From: Actinocrinis sp035653575 | GTDB lineage: Bacteria > Actinomycetota > Actinomycetes > Streptomycetales > Catenulisporaceae | NCBI RefSeq assembly: GCF_035653575.1 | Contig: NZ_DASRBQ010000097.1 | Location: forward strand, 25,961-89,960 | Reading direction: 5' to 3' | DNA length: 64,000 nucleotides | Part shown: piece by piece, positions 17,569-25,535 of the stretch | Position numbering within the stretch: the stretch's first letter is position 1 | Layout: each line of letters begins with the position of its first letter | Program-made: the position numbers and the translations under genes | The notes under the pieces: model-generated | What the model was told of the DNA's origin: nothing | Seen by the model: only the letters and a program-made list of their open reading frames with translations | Databases searched by the model: none

Positions 17569-17811
17569 CATCACCTAGCGTCACGGCCACTGCGATCCAC
17601 CGTCAGAACGCTCATCCGCGAGTGCTTGGCATGACGGCGTGCCTCCGCACCGCCCCGGTTCACATTGGCCGGCCCTGATTGGCAGTTACCAACGCACCAC
17701 TGCTAGCCGACTCGGCCCACGTCGAGTCGAACGCTCGGGCGCAGACCGCGCACCCCTTCCCAATCGAACGCTTGGCCAGGGAAGCGCCACTGGCTGACTG
17801 CTCCGCGTCCG

Positions 17812-17890
17812 CGCGATGCGTGTGGACGCGTCTCGATGCGTCTGAATGCATCCGACTGTGTCCGACTGCATCTCGCTGAGCCTCGATGCA
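17812..17890. repeat. Degenerate short tandem repeats
   Basis: Units of about 10 bases recur in a row (GTCTCGATGC, GTCTGAATGC, TCCGACTGTG, TCCGACTGCA, TCTCGCTGAG, CTCGATGCAC). No function is evident. Confidence 0.4.
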
Positions 17891-17997
17891 CCACGCCGCC
17901 CACTTGCCGCGTCGTCTCAGCTCCCCACCTTCGCCTGTCCAAGCATCAGATTCGCTCACTCGATAGGGTTTAACTGTCTGTTTATCAGCCAGATGGA

Positions 17998-19368
17998 GTG
18001 ATTCAACCGGCGTCCGACATGCCGCGGGGTAATGCTCCTTACGTGACCCGCATCGCATCGTTCGATGGACTGCCGGACCTGGGCTCGCTGGGCTTCACTG
18101 CCAGGCGAGCCCGCGGGTCGCTATCCCGGGTCGCGTCGGGAGCGGCCCTGACGGCGATAGAGCGCAGGGTCTCAGGGCTCGACATTTCTGCTTCGGCGAG
18201 AACGTCATCCAACGCTACGCCGTGGGCGCTGTCGGCTTTGGGCCTCGGGATCGGGTTGGCGGCCTCCGTGGCGGTCACATCTGGCCTGGTCAACGCCGCA
18301 ACCAACGCTGCATCAACTGCTGCCGACGCGCTGTGGCGCGGCTCGCAGCGGCGCCGGGGAGTCCACATCAACCCCGCCGCGCTTCATCTGCACTGCACCA
18401 CGGCTCGGCCACCTCAGGCCGCCGAGCCGGTCTCTGTGCTGATAGCGATGCGGCACGAGCCCGCTCCAGCGGTCGCCGCGATACGCGCCGCGCTGCGGCA
18501 GCGCGGGGTCGACCATCTGGACATCGTCGTGCTCGATGACGGCTGCCCGCAGGAAACGAGGACCGCTCTGCGGCGCGAGTTCGGCGACGATCCCCGAGTG
18601 CGGATACTCGCCGCTGCGCCGCTGCCTCGTGGCTGGTCGCCGCGTGCGCACCGCTATCACCAGCTCGCCGTCGCCGCTCGTGGCAGAGTTCTGATTTTTG
18701 CCGAGCCGTGCGCACCGTTGGGGCCGCACGCGGCCGCGGCCGCCACGGCACTGCTGCGTGGCGAGCAGCTCGACCTCGCGGTGCTCGACACTGGTCGGCC
18801 AGCGCCGAAGTCGGCCGATCCGCAATCCGCTCACGGCATCGACGCTCAGTCAGCCGCGCCGCCACGGGCGGAGTCATGGCAGGCGGAGGCACAGCAGGCG
18901 CGGACTCCTCGTGCGGGCGACCACGGCTCGGTAAGAGACGAAGCGAACGACGAACACACACGCGTGCGCCCGGCGGCGCACAGTCTGCACGGCCACCACC
19001 GTTCAAGCCGCGCGTATGGCAGCAGCGGGACACGCCTGGGCCTTGGCCTGGGAACGGGCGCAGGCCGTACGCACCCGGGCCGGTTCGCTGTCGCCGTCGA
19101 CGCCGACGCCTACTGGCGCATCGGCGGCTATCGCGCCGCGGCGACGGACCCGGATCCGCTCGCGCTGCTGCGCACGGTCCGCCGGGCCAGCGGTCGCGTC
19201 GCGGTCGCCGACGGCCGCCGGGTCATCCCGCCGGCTCAGCAGCTGGAACCGTTGCTGCCGCCCGACCCCGAAGCCGAAGCACAGTGGGAGAGCCAGCACA
19301 GCAGCCGCGCATCGCTCACCGGCACCGCGCGACGCGTTCTCGCCGCCCTGGTCGGCTCACGGCCGTGA
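17998..19368 (+). CDS. Degenerate GT2-like glycosyltransferase family protein
   Basis: 456 residues. One membrane-like segment lies near 75-100 (WALSALGLGIGLAASVAVTS). A Rossmann-like GT-A half follows (VSVLIAMRHEPAPAVAAIRA, then DIVVLDDGCPQETRTAL, then ILAAAPLPRGWSPRAHRYHQLA). Where family 2 enzymes place the DXD metal motif (FLDADT) this protein has FAEPCA, and a ~90-residue low-complexity insertion precedes a final FAVAVDADAYWRIGGY block. Carotenoid GT2 enzymes (CruC type) are the nearest pattern I know, and the next gene is a CrtI-like oxidoreductase. It may be inactive as a transferase. The GTG start has GGAG directly adjacent, so the true start is uncertain. Confidence 0.55.
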   Translation: MIQPASDMPRGNAPYVTRIASFDGLPDLGSLGFTARRARGSLSRVASGAALTAIERRVSGLDISASARTSSNATPWALSALGLGIGLAASVAVTSGLVNAATNAASTAADALWRGSQRRRGVHINPAALHLHCTTARPPQAAEPVSVLIAMRHEPAPAVAAIRAALRQRGVDHLDIVVLDDGCPQETRTALRREFGDDPRVRILAAAPLPRGWSPRAHRYHQLAVAARGRVLIFAEPCAPLGPHAAAAATALLRGEQLDLAVLDTGRPAPKSADPQSAHGIDAQSAAPPRAESWQAEAQQARTPRAGDHGSVRDEANDEHTRVRPAAHSLHGHHRSSRAYGSSGTRLGLGLGTGAGRTHPGRFAVAVDADAYWRIGGYRAAATDPDPLALLRTVRRASGRVAVADGRRVIPPAQQLEPLLPPDPEAEAQWESQHSSRASLTGTARRVLAALVGSRP

Positions 19369-19393
19369 CACAGCCGGGTAAAGTCTGTGCGCT

Positions 19394-20773
19394 GTGGCAA
19401 GGATCATCGTGGTCGGGGCTGGAATGGCCGGGCTCGCGGCCGCTGCTCGCCTGGCGACGCGCGACAACAGCGTGCTCGTGTGTGAAGCCTCTGATTCGGT
19501 CGGCGGTGCGCTCGGCTCGTGGCGGCACGACGATCTCGTGTTCGACACCGGGGCCTACACGCTGACCCTGCCCGCCGCGTACCGCGACCTGTTCATCAAG
19601 ACCGGTTCGCGCAAGAAGAGCGCCGCCGCCACGCTCGAAGACCGCCTCGACCTTCAGCCGCTCGATCCCGTTCGGCGCTACTTCTTCCCCGACGGCACCC
19701 GGCTCGACCTGCCGAACGCCTCGCGCGGCCGGCTGGTGGCGGCGTTCGACGAGGCGCTTGGCAGCGGCGCCGGCGCGGCCTGGCTACGCGTCGTCGACCA
19801 AGGCAGCCGGGTATGGGACGTGATCCGGCCCGCGCTCATCGAGGCACCAGGCGCCGGCGGACGCGAGCTTGCCCGCCTACTGCGCACGACAGCCGGGCGA
19901 CGCGCGCTCACGCCCTTTCGCTCGTTGCGGCAGGTGGCGAGCCGCTGGTTCGACGACCCGAGGCTGTTCCTCCTCCTCGACGACTACGCCCGGCAAGCCG
20001 GTGCCGATCCGCGCAGCGCGCCGACGGCTCTGGCGGCGCGCATCTACGTCGAGCAGGCGTTCGGCGCTTGGCGGATCGTGGGTGGCATGCACAAGCTCGC
20101 TGAGGAGCTGGGCCAGCGCGTTCTGGATCGTGGCGCCGAGATCCGACACGGCGCACGTGTGGCGCGCATCGAGCGGTCCACGTCCGGAGCGTTGAGCGGC
20201 GTGACGTTGGAAAGCGGCGAGCGGATCGCGGCTGACGTGGTCGTTGCGGATGTGGACCGGGCGGTCTTGGCCAGGCTGCTCGGGAGGCAGGAAAGTGAGG
20301 CTGCTTACTCGGCTGCGATCACAACGTTCTGCTTGGTCGTAGAGCACAACGCCGCGCCGCCGATGCCACACGAGTCCGTGCTGCTCGCCGAGAACGGCCC
20401 CGCGGTACGTGTCCACGTTGCCGCTGAGCAGCCGGCGGCCTGGACGGTGCACGTGCCGGCGAACGGGAATCAGCAGCCTGATCTCGGTGAGGTTCTCGAT
20501 CTGCTCGCGTCGCGCGGCCTCGACGTGCGCGGGAAGGCGCGCGTGGTGCATACGATCACGGCCTCGGATCGCGAAGCGGCAACCGGCGTGCCCGGCGGCG
20601 CCGCGTACGGACCGGCAGTCAACGATCTGCGTTCGGCGCTGTTGCGCTCACCGGTGAAGCAGCCGGTGCCAGGGCTCTTTCACGTCGGAGCATCGGCGCG
20701 ACCAGGGAGCGGGCTCTCGTTCGCCGCGCTGTCCGGATGGCAGGCCGCAGAGCTCATCCAACCGCGACGCTAG
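19394..20773 (+). CDS. CrtI-like FAD-dependent oxidoreductase (phytoene desaturase family)
   Basis: 459 residues. The FAD/NAD(P) Rossmann motif IVVGAGMAGLAAAARLA starts the protein, followed by E32 and the GG-x-LGS segment. The C-terminal FAD motif is GLFHVGASARPGSGLSFAALSG. These are the signatures of the CrtI/CrtN/CrtO family, which desaturate or isomerise carotenoids and related lipids. Substrate cannot be read from sequence. It lies 25 bases after the GT2-like gene, suggesting one transcript, and a polyprenyl diphosphate synthase is 1 kb away. No phytoene synthase (crtB) or lycopene cyclase is in the window. The start is GTG with a poor ribosome site. Confidence 0.8.
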   Translation: MARIIVVGAGMAGLAAAARLATRDNSVLVCEASDSVGGALGSWRHDDLVFDTGAYTLTLPAAYRDLFIKTGSRKKSAAATLEDRLDLQPLDPVRRYFFPDGTRLDLPNASRGRLVAAFDEALGSGAGAAWLRVVDQGSRVWDVIRPALIEAPGAGGRELARLLRTTAGRRALTPFRSLRQVASRWFDDPRLFLLLDDYARQAGADPRSAPTALAARIYVEQAFGAWRIVGGMHKLAEELGQRVLDRGAEIRHGARVARIERSTSGALSGVTLESGERIAADVVVADVDRAVLARLLGRQESEAAYSAAITTFCLVVEHNAAPPMPHESVLLAENGPAVRVHVAAEQPAAWTVHVPANGNQQPDLGEVLDLLASRGLDVRGKARVVHTITASDREAATGVPGGAAYGPAVNDLRSALLRSPVKQPVPGLFHVGASARPGSGLSFAALSGWQAAELIQPRR

Positions 20774-20808
20774 GCCGACGGGGGGACAGACGGCTGCGCC
20801 GGATCAGG

Positions 20809-21744
20809 TCAGACGGCGGCGAGGCCGGCCGGGGTGTGCGCCTCGCGCAGGTTCTGGTGCACCTCGAGCGTCGCGGTCGACGCATTCAGCGTGATGAAGT
20901 GCAGGCCCGGCACGCCCTCCGCGAGGAGGCGGGCGCCCAGCTGTGTCGCGTGCTCGATGCCGATCCGGCGGACCGCGGCGTTGTCGTCGGCGACCGCGTG
21001 GATGCGCTCGCCGAGCTGCTTGGGGAACGTGCCGCCGCTGAGCGTGACCATCCGCTCGATCTGCGCCGCACGGGTCACCGGCATCAGTCCGGCGATGATC
21101 GGGATGTCGCACCCGGCCGCTGCGACCCGATCGCGCAGCCGGAGGTAGTGCTCCGCGTCGAAGACCATCTGGGTGATCGCGAAGTCGGCCCCGGCGCGGC
21201 ACTTGGCCACGAAGTGCCGGATCTCGTCGTCCCAGTCAGCCGAGCGCGGGTGCTTCTCCGGGAAGGCCGCGACGCCGACGCAGAAGTCGCCGGACTCCTT
21301 GACCAGCCGCACCAGCTCGATCGCGTACTCGATGCCCTGCGGGTGCTTGATCCACTCGCCGCGCGGGTTGCCGGGCGGGTCGCCGCGCACGGCCAGAATG
21401 TTGCGCACCCCGGCGTCCGCGTAACGGCCGATGATCCGCCGCAGCTCGCCGATCGAGTGATTCACCGCGGTCAGGTGTCCGACCGGGGTCAGCGTGGTCT
21501 CGGTCGCGACCCGCTCCGCCTCGGAGGCCGTGTTCTCGCGGGTAGAGCCGCCGGCGCCGTAGGTGATCGACACGAAGTCGGGGCCGACGCACTCGACCCG
21601 GCGCAGCGCCTTCCACAGCTGCTGCTCCTGCTCGGGGTTGCGAGCCGGCATGAACTCGAAGGACATCGTCGGCGCCCCGCGAGATAGCAGTTCGCGGACG
21701 GTCACGGCCCGGTCCGTACGAATGCTGGGGATGCCGAGTGCCAT
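20809..21744 (-). CDS. metF: Methylenetetrahydrofolate reductase
   Basis: 311 residues. It reduces 5,10-methylene-THF to 5-methyl-THF for methionine synthesis, in the cytoplasm with FAD. The family is clear from MSFEFMPARNPEQEQQLW (catalytic Glu), FVSITYGAGGSTRENT, HLTAVNHS, ILAVRGDPP, FAITQMVFDAEHY and IIAGLMPV. It converges on the CrtI-like gene and is divergent from the polyprenyl synthase with 74 bases between them. The ATG at 21744 gives a normal length. Confidence 0.95.
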   Translation of the reverse strand: MALGIPSIRTDRAVTVRELLSRGAPTMSFEFMPARNPEQEQQLWKALRRVECVGPDFVSITYGAGGSTRENTASEAERVATETTLTPVGHLTAVNHSIGELRRIIGRYADAGVRNILAVRGDPPGNPRGEWIKHPQGIEYAIELVRLVKESGDFCVGVAAFPEKHPRSADWDDEIRHFVAKCRAGADFAITQMVFDAEHYLRLRDRVAAAGCDIPIIAGLMPVTRAAQIERMVTLSGGTFPKQLGERIHAVADDNAAVRRIGIEHATQLGARLLAEGVPGLHFITLNASTATLEVHQNLREAHTPAGLAAV

Positions 21745-21818
21745 GCGTTCACTGTATCCGCCGACCCAGGGGGTACCAGGGCCGTTTCAGCGGATGAGAC
21801 GACGTAGGCTCGGGTTTT

Positions 21819-23075
21819 GTGAAAGACGAGCACGTGAACGGCCATGCCCTCGAGCCGAGCGATTCCCGGGATGCTTCCCGGGCTCGTGCGGCCGACGCCG
21901 CGGACTCCTCCGCTGCGAACTCTCCCGCTGCGGACCGCGCGACCGCGGCGCTGGATCGCTACGACCTTCGCGCCCGCGTGTCCGCCGTGCTGACCGCCTT
22001 CCTCGACAGCCAGGAGGTGCTCCTGGCCGAGGTGAGCGCGGACCTGGCGCCGGTGGTCGCGGCGCTGCGAGAGTTCCTGGACGGCGGGAAGCGGATGCGC
22101 CCGGCGTTCTGCTACTGGGGCTGGCGAGCCGCGGGAGGGGTGGAAGGCGGGACGGGAGGCGGGGCCGATGACGACACCGGCATCGAGGCCGCGGAGGCGG
22201 CGGCGGTGCGTGCGGCGGCGGCCCTGGAACTGCTCCAGGCCTCCGCGCTGATCCACGACGACTACATCGACGGTTCGGACACCCGGCGCGGCGCTCCGGC
22301 CATCCACCGCCGATTCGAGCGGCTTCACCGGGACGGCGGCTGGGAGGGCGAGCCGGAGCGGTTCGGCGCGGCGGCGGCCGTGCTGCTCGGGGACATCACC
22401 CTGACCTGGTGCGACGAGCTGTTCACGCGCTGCGGGCTGGAAGCGTTACGGATCCAAGCGGCCCGGCCAGTTTTCGACCTGATGCGCTCGGAGGTCATGG
22501 CCGGGCAGTACCTTGACGTGCTCGCTCAGGCGCGCGGGCTTTCGGTCTCGACCCCGCAGGAGACGCTCGCCCGAGCCCGCACCGTGCTGCGGTACAAGTC
22601 GGCGAAGTACACCATCGAGCGGCCGCTTCAGCTCGGCGCGGCGCTGGCGACCGGCATCGCGGACGGCCCGCTCACTGCCGCGCTCTCCCGCTACGGGCTG
22701 CCGCTCGGCGAGGCGTTCCAGCTGCGCGACGACGTGCTGGGCGTGTTCGGCGACCCGGCGGCGACCGGCAAGCCGGCCGGTGACGATCTGCGCGAGGGCA
22801 AGCAGACGGTGCTCGTCGCGCTCGCGGCCCAGCAGGCGACGGAGACTCAGGCCAAGGCGCTGCGCTCCGGGCTCGGCGATGCGCGGCTCGACGAGGCGGG
22901 AGTCGAGACCCTGCGCTCGGTGATCGCTGAAACCGGCGCGCTGGCTGAGGTCGAGGCGCGGATCAGCGAACTGACACAGACCGCGTTGGCGGCGCTCGAC
23001 GCGGCACCGATCACCGCCGAAGCGCGCGAGGTGCTGGGCGAGCTCGCGGTCGCGGCGACGGCGCGGCACGGCTGA
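21819..23075 (+). CDS. Polyprenyl (geranylgeranyl-type) diphosphate synthase
   Basis: 418 residues. It makes isoprenoid diphosphate chains from IPP and allylic primers. The first Asp-rich motif is DDYID (147-151, in LIHDDYIDGSDTRRG). The second is in LRDDVLGVFGD, with KQTVLVALA following. GGKRMRPA near residue 90 binds IPP. The N-terminal ~45 residues are an Ala/Asp/Ser-rich extension absent from most family members. Context with a CrtI-like oxidoreductase suggests geranylgeranyl diphosphate for carotenoid-like lipid or menaquinone. Product length is not determinable here. It starts at GTG without a strong ribosome site. Confidence 0.88.
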   Translation: MKDEHVNGHALEPSDSRDASRARAADAADSSAANSPAADRATAALDRYDLRARVSAVLTAFLDSQEVLLAEVSADLAPVVAALREFLDGGKRMRPAFCYWGWRAAGGVEGGTGGGADDDTGIEAAEAAAVRAAAALELLQASALIHDDYIDGSDTRRGAPAIHRRFERLHRDGGWEGEPERFGAAAAVLLGDITLTWCDELFTRCGLEALRIQAARPVFDLMRSEVMAGQYLDVLAQARGLSVSTPQETLARARTVLRYKSAKYTIERPLQLGAALATGIADGPLTAALSRYGLPLGEAFQLRDDVLGVFGDPAATGKPAGDDLREGKQTVLVALAAQQATETQAKALRSGLGDARLDEAGVETLRSVIAETGALAEVEARISELTQTALAALDAAPITAEAREVLGELAVAATARHG

Positions 23076-23105
23076 CCGGGCGCGTCGAGAGGAGACAATG
23101 CCCGG

Positions 23106-23612
23106 GTGCGTACGGGTTTGTTGCCGAGGGATGAGGCATCGCGCGGGCTGATGGGCGATCGGCAGGCGGCGGTGAAAGCTGCGACTTGCGGGTCTGCGGC
23201 GCTGGCACTGGCACTCGTCCTGCTCGTCTCGGGCTGCTCGAGCGCGGCTCGAGGAGGTGCGACGGCGCACCGTGGCGGCTCGGCCTCATCCGGCATCGCT
23301 TGTTCGGCCTCAAGTACTCCCCCGTCAGGGATGTCGGTTCTCACGGTCACTCAGTTGCCTTCGCAGGCCGTCGCAACGCTGCGGTTGATCGCGTCCGGCG
23401 GCCCGTACCCCTACCCGGAGGACGACACCGTCTACGGAAACTACAGCGGCGCGTTACCTCGTGAGCGCTACGGCTATTACCACGAATTCACGGTCGTGAC
23501 TCCAGGCTCCACTACCCGTGGCGCCCGGCGGGTGGTAACCGGGGCCGGCGGTGAGGACTACTACACCGCGGATCACTACGGCACGTTCGACTGGATTGCC
23601 TGCGCGAACTGA
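23106..23612 (+). CDS. Lipoprotein ribonuclease of the RNase Sa/N1 family
   Basis: 168 residues. The catalytic domain (residues ~85-166) matches guanyl-specific RNase Sa: LPSQAVATLRLIASGGPYPY, YGNYSGALP, YYHEFTV (general base Glu), RGARRVV (Arg) and YYTADHYGTF (acid His). All catalytic residues are present, so it should cleave RNA after G. The N-terminus is a signal ending LLVSGC, a lipobox, so it would be membrane-anchored outside the cell rather than freely secreted. No barstar-like inhibitor gene is adjacent, which fits an external enzyme. The GTG at 23106 has GAGAGGAGA upstream; ATG 23151 is an alternative start. Confidence 0.88.
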   Translation: MRTGLLPRDEASRGLMGDRQAAVKAATCGSAALALALVLLVSGCSSAARGGATAHRGGSASSGIACSASSTPPSGMSVLTVTQLPSQAVATLRLIASGGPYPYPEDDTVYGNYSGALPRERYGYYHEFTVVTPGSTTRGARRVVTGAGGEDYYTADHYGTFDWIACAN

Positions 23613-23840
23613 GGGATTGCGGTCAGCAAGGAAACTCGCCCGGGAACATACGCCGCCTACTCGAACACTTTTGGTTACCGACGAGTCGTCGACACAGAGT
23701 CACGCTGCACTGGAGTCTGAAAGCTTCAAAAGCCGCAAATGCGGCAAATCGCCGTCACGCTCGGTGAAGGGCAGCATCCCGAGCGAGAAGTTTTGTCGAA
23801 AGGGTCGCCAAGCGCTGAAGGCCCATGAATAATCCTCTTC

Positions 23841-24010
23841 GAGGCCTCGTCGTCCCCCCGTGCGATGGGGCCTCGCCCCGAGTGACGCGTACAGGCGGGT
23901 CCCTCCCCCGTGGGGATCACGCCGGAGCGCGTCCGGGCGCCGGCCCCTCCCCCCGTGGGGGTCAGGCGCCTAACCACGGTGCGTGCGTGGTCCCTCCCCC
24001 CGTGGGGATC
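23841..24010. repeat. Cluster of C-rich hairpin repeats
   Basis: A core near GGTCCCTCCCCC-GTGGGGATC occurs at 23898-23918, 23942-23963 and 23989-24010. A related hairpin at 23841-23875 (GAGGCC..CCCCCCGTG..GGGGCCTC) and another at 24122 share the CCCCCGT loop. Copies are 44-48 bases apart and diverge by several bases. The segment from 23613 to 24283 contains no gene. Confidence 0.6.
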
Positions 24011-24121
24011 CCCGCACCGCTCGGCGTCGGAACCGCCCCTCGCCGCCCGCAGTGTCCTCCCCCGGGACCGTGGCGGTGAACCCCTCCGACGCCCGCGGAG
24101 AGTCCTCGACAACTCTCCGCC

Positions 24122-24167
24122 GCGGCCTCGTCGCTCCCCCGTGCGACGAGGCCGCCTCATTTTTCGC
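24122..24167 (+). terminator. Strong intrinsic terminator
   Basis: A perfect 13-bp stem (GCGGCCTCGTCGC with its complement, loop TCCCCCGT) is followed by CTCATTTTTCG. It closes the hairpin-repeat cluster and isolates the following glycosyltransferase gene. Confidence 0.88.
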
Positions 24168-24283
24168 GGCAGTACGGTCTGTCACGGCGCGGCACAACAC
24201 AGTGCGGCGCGGCGCCGCGAAATTCATGGAACGCTCAGATCAGACTCACGGCAGCCGAACGGGCCTCCGGAACCGTGGTCGGC

Positions 24284-25522
24284 ATGAGCCAAGTGATCTA
24301 CGACCGGCCGCCCGGCCTCGACGACGGCACCCAACCGCCCCGGCAACGTACCCGCCTCGTGGAGATCGTGATCCCGGTTTACAACGAGCAATTGGTACTG
24401 GCCGACAGCGTGCATCGGCTTCACGCCTACCTCGCAGAGAATCTGCCTTACCCCTTCCGCATCACGATCGCGGACAACGCGTCGACCGACGAGACCTGGG
24501 CTGTGGCTCTCGACCTCGCGGAGCGCTATCCGCACGTCGATGCGGTACACCTCGACCAGAAGGGTCGGGGTCGCGCGCTGCGCACCGTGTGGGAGGCGAG
24601 CGACGCCGAGGTTGTCGCCTACATGGACGTCGACCTCTCGACCGGACTTGACGCGTTCCTGCCGTTGATCGCGCCGCTCATGTCGGGGCACTCAGATCTG
24701 GCGATCGGCTCTCGGCTGGCGCGCGGCGCGGCCGTGGTGCGCGGGCCGAAGCGCGAATTCATCTCCCGCACCTACAACCTGATGCTGCGCTCGGCGATGG
24801 CCGCCCGGTTCTCGGACGCGCAGTGCGGCTTCAAGGCCGGGCGCACCGAAATTATCAAGGCCCTGCTTCCCCAGGTGCAGGATCAGGCCTGGTTCTTCGA
24901 CACCGAGCTGCTGCTGCTCGCCGAGCGCAGCGGGCTGCGGATCCACGAGGTCCCGGTGGACTGGGTGGACGACCCGGACAGCCGGGTGGACATCGTGCAG
25001 ACCGCGCTCGACGATCTGCGCGGCATGTGGCGAGTCGGCCGACAGGCACTGCGTGGAGGCTTCAAAGCGCCGGTGCAGGCGCGTGTACTGGCCGCGCAGC
25101 TGCCGCAGGGCATGCGAAACCAGCTGCCGAGCTTCGCGATCATCGGTGTCGCGAGCACCCTGGCTTATCTGCTGCTCTATTGGGTGCTGCGCGCCGTGTG
25201 CCCGGCGTACCTCGCCAACACCCTCGCGCTGGCCCTCACCGCGATCGCCAACACGGCCGCGAACCGGCGCTACACCTTCGGCGTGCGCGGCAGTGCCAAC
25301 GCCCTGCGACACCAGTTCGAAGGCGGCGTCGCGTTCCTCATCGGCCTCGCCCTGACGAACGGTGCGCTCGCGGTGCTGAGCGCCGCCGCGCCGGGTACCT
25401 CCCATGCGGTCGAGCTGGCTACCCTCATCGCGGCGAACGCGATGGCCACCCTCATCCGATTCCTGCTGATGCGCGCCTGGGTCTTCAATCCCCGGCGCGC
25501 CGGTCAGCCCAAGCGTCCGTAG
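24284..25522 (+). CDS. Bifunctional GT2 glycosyltransferase fused to a GtrA membrane domain
   Basis: About 412 residues. Residues 1-250 are a polyprenyl-phosphate sugar synthase-type GT2 domain: VEIVIPVYNEQ, ITIADNASTDETW, then the metal motif MDVDLSTGLDAFL, and QCGFKAGR. Residues 275-410 are a four-helix GtrA domain (LPSFAIIGVASTLAYLLLYW to IRFLLMRAWVFNP). The first makes an undecaprenyl- or polyprenyl-linked sugar and the second is thought to flip it, so one protein does both steps. The GT39-type transferase that could use the product follows 13 bases later. I chose the ATG at 24284; a GTG nine bases upstream is possible. Confidence 0.88.
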   Translation: MSQVIYDRPPGLDDGTQPPRQRTRLVEIVIPVYNEQLVLADSVHRLHAYLAENLPYPFRITIADNASTDETWAVALDLAERYPHVDAVHLDQKGRGRALRTVWEASDAEVVAYMDVDLSTGLDAFLPLIAPLMSGHSDLAIGSRLARGAAVVRGPKREFISRTYNLMLRSAMAARFSDAQCGFKAGRTEIIKALLPQVQDQAWFFDTELLLLAERSGLRIHEVPVDWVDDPDSRVDIVQTALDDLRGMWRVGRQALRGGFKAPVQARVLAAQLPQGMRNQLPSFAIIGVASTLAYLLLYWVLRAVCPAYLANTLALALTAIANTAANRRYTFGVRGSANALRHQFEGGVAFLIGLALTNGALAVLSAAAPGTSHAVELATLIAANAMATLIRFLLMRAWVFNPRRAGQPKRP

Positions 25523-25535
25523 CGGAGTACTTCAC

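Larger units (their letters stand above)
16796..17997. other. 1.2-kb stretch without a supported gene
   Basis: Several open frames cross this region on both strands, but none has a convincing start with ribosome site, recognisable family or consistent codon pattern. It contains two LexA-box-like sites (17042-17119), a structured segment (17469-17568) and degenerate short repeats (17812-17890). These are listed separately. Confidence 0.45.

Noticed and set aside
17352..17678. Possible small gene in the 16.8-18.0 kb gap
   Set aside because: No ribosome site, Arg/Pro-rich random composition, overlapping frames of similar length on both strands, and strong hairpins within.
16796..17997. tRNA or other structural RNA gene in the long gap
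   Set aside because: No cloverleaf with a GTTCRA-type T-loop or CCA-like end was found by eye; the hairpins present do not fit a known RNA class.
17998..19368. Frameshifted pseudogene for the GT2-like protein
   Set aside because: The frame is continuous for 456 codons with normal codon use outside the insertion. Loss of DXD looks like substitution rather than frame damage, so it is kept as a CDS with doubtful activity.
23841..24010. CRISPR array of type I-E
   Set aside because: The repeats resemble I-E repeats in their C-rich/G-rich palindrome, but the units differ in several bases, the spacing is 44-48 instead of about 61, there are only three good copies, and no cas genes are present.
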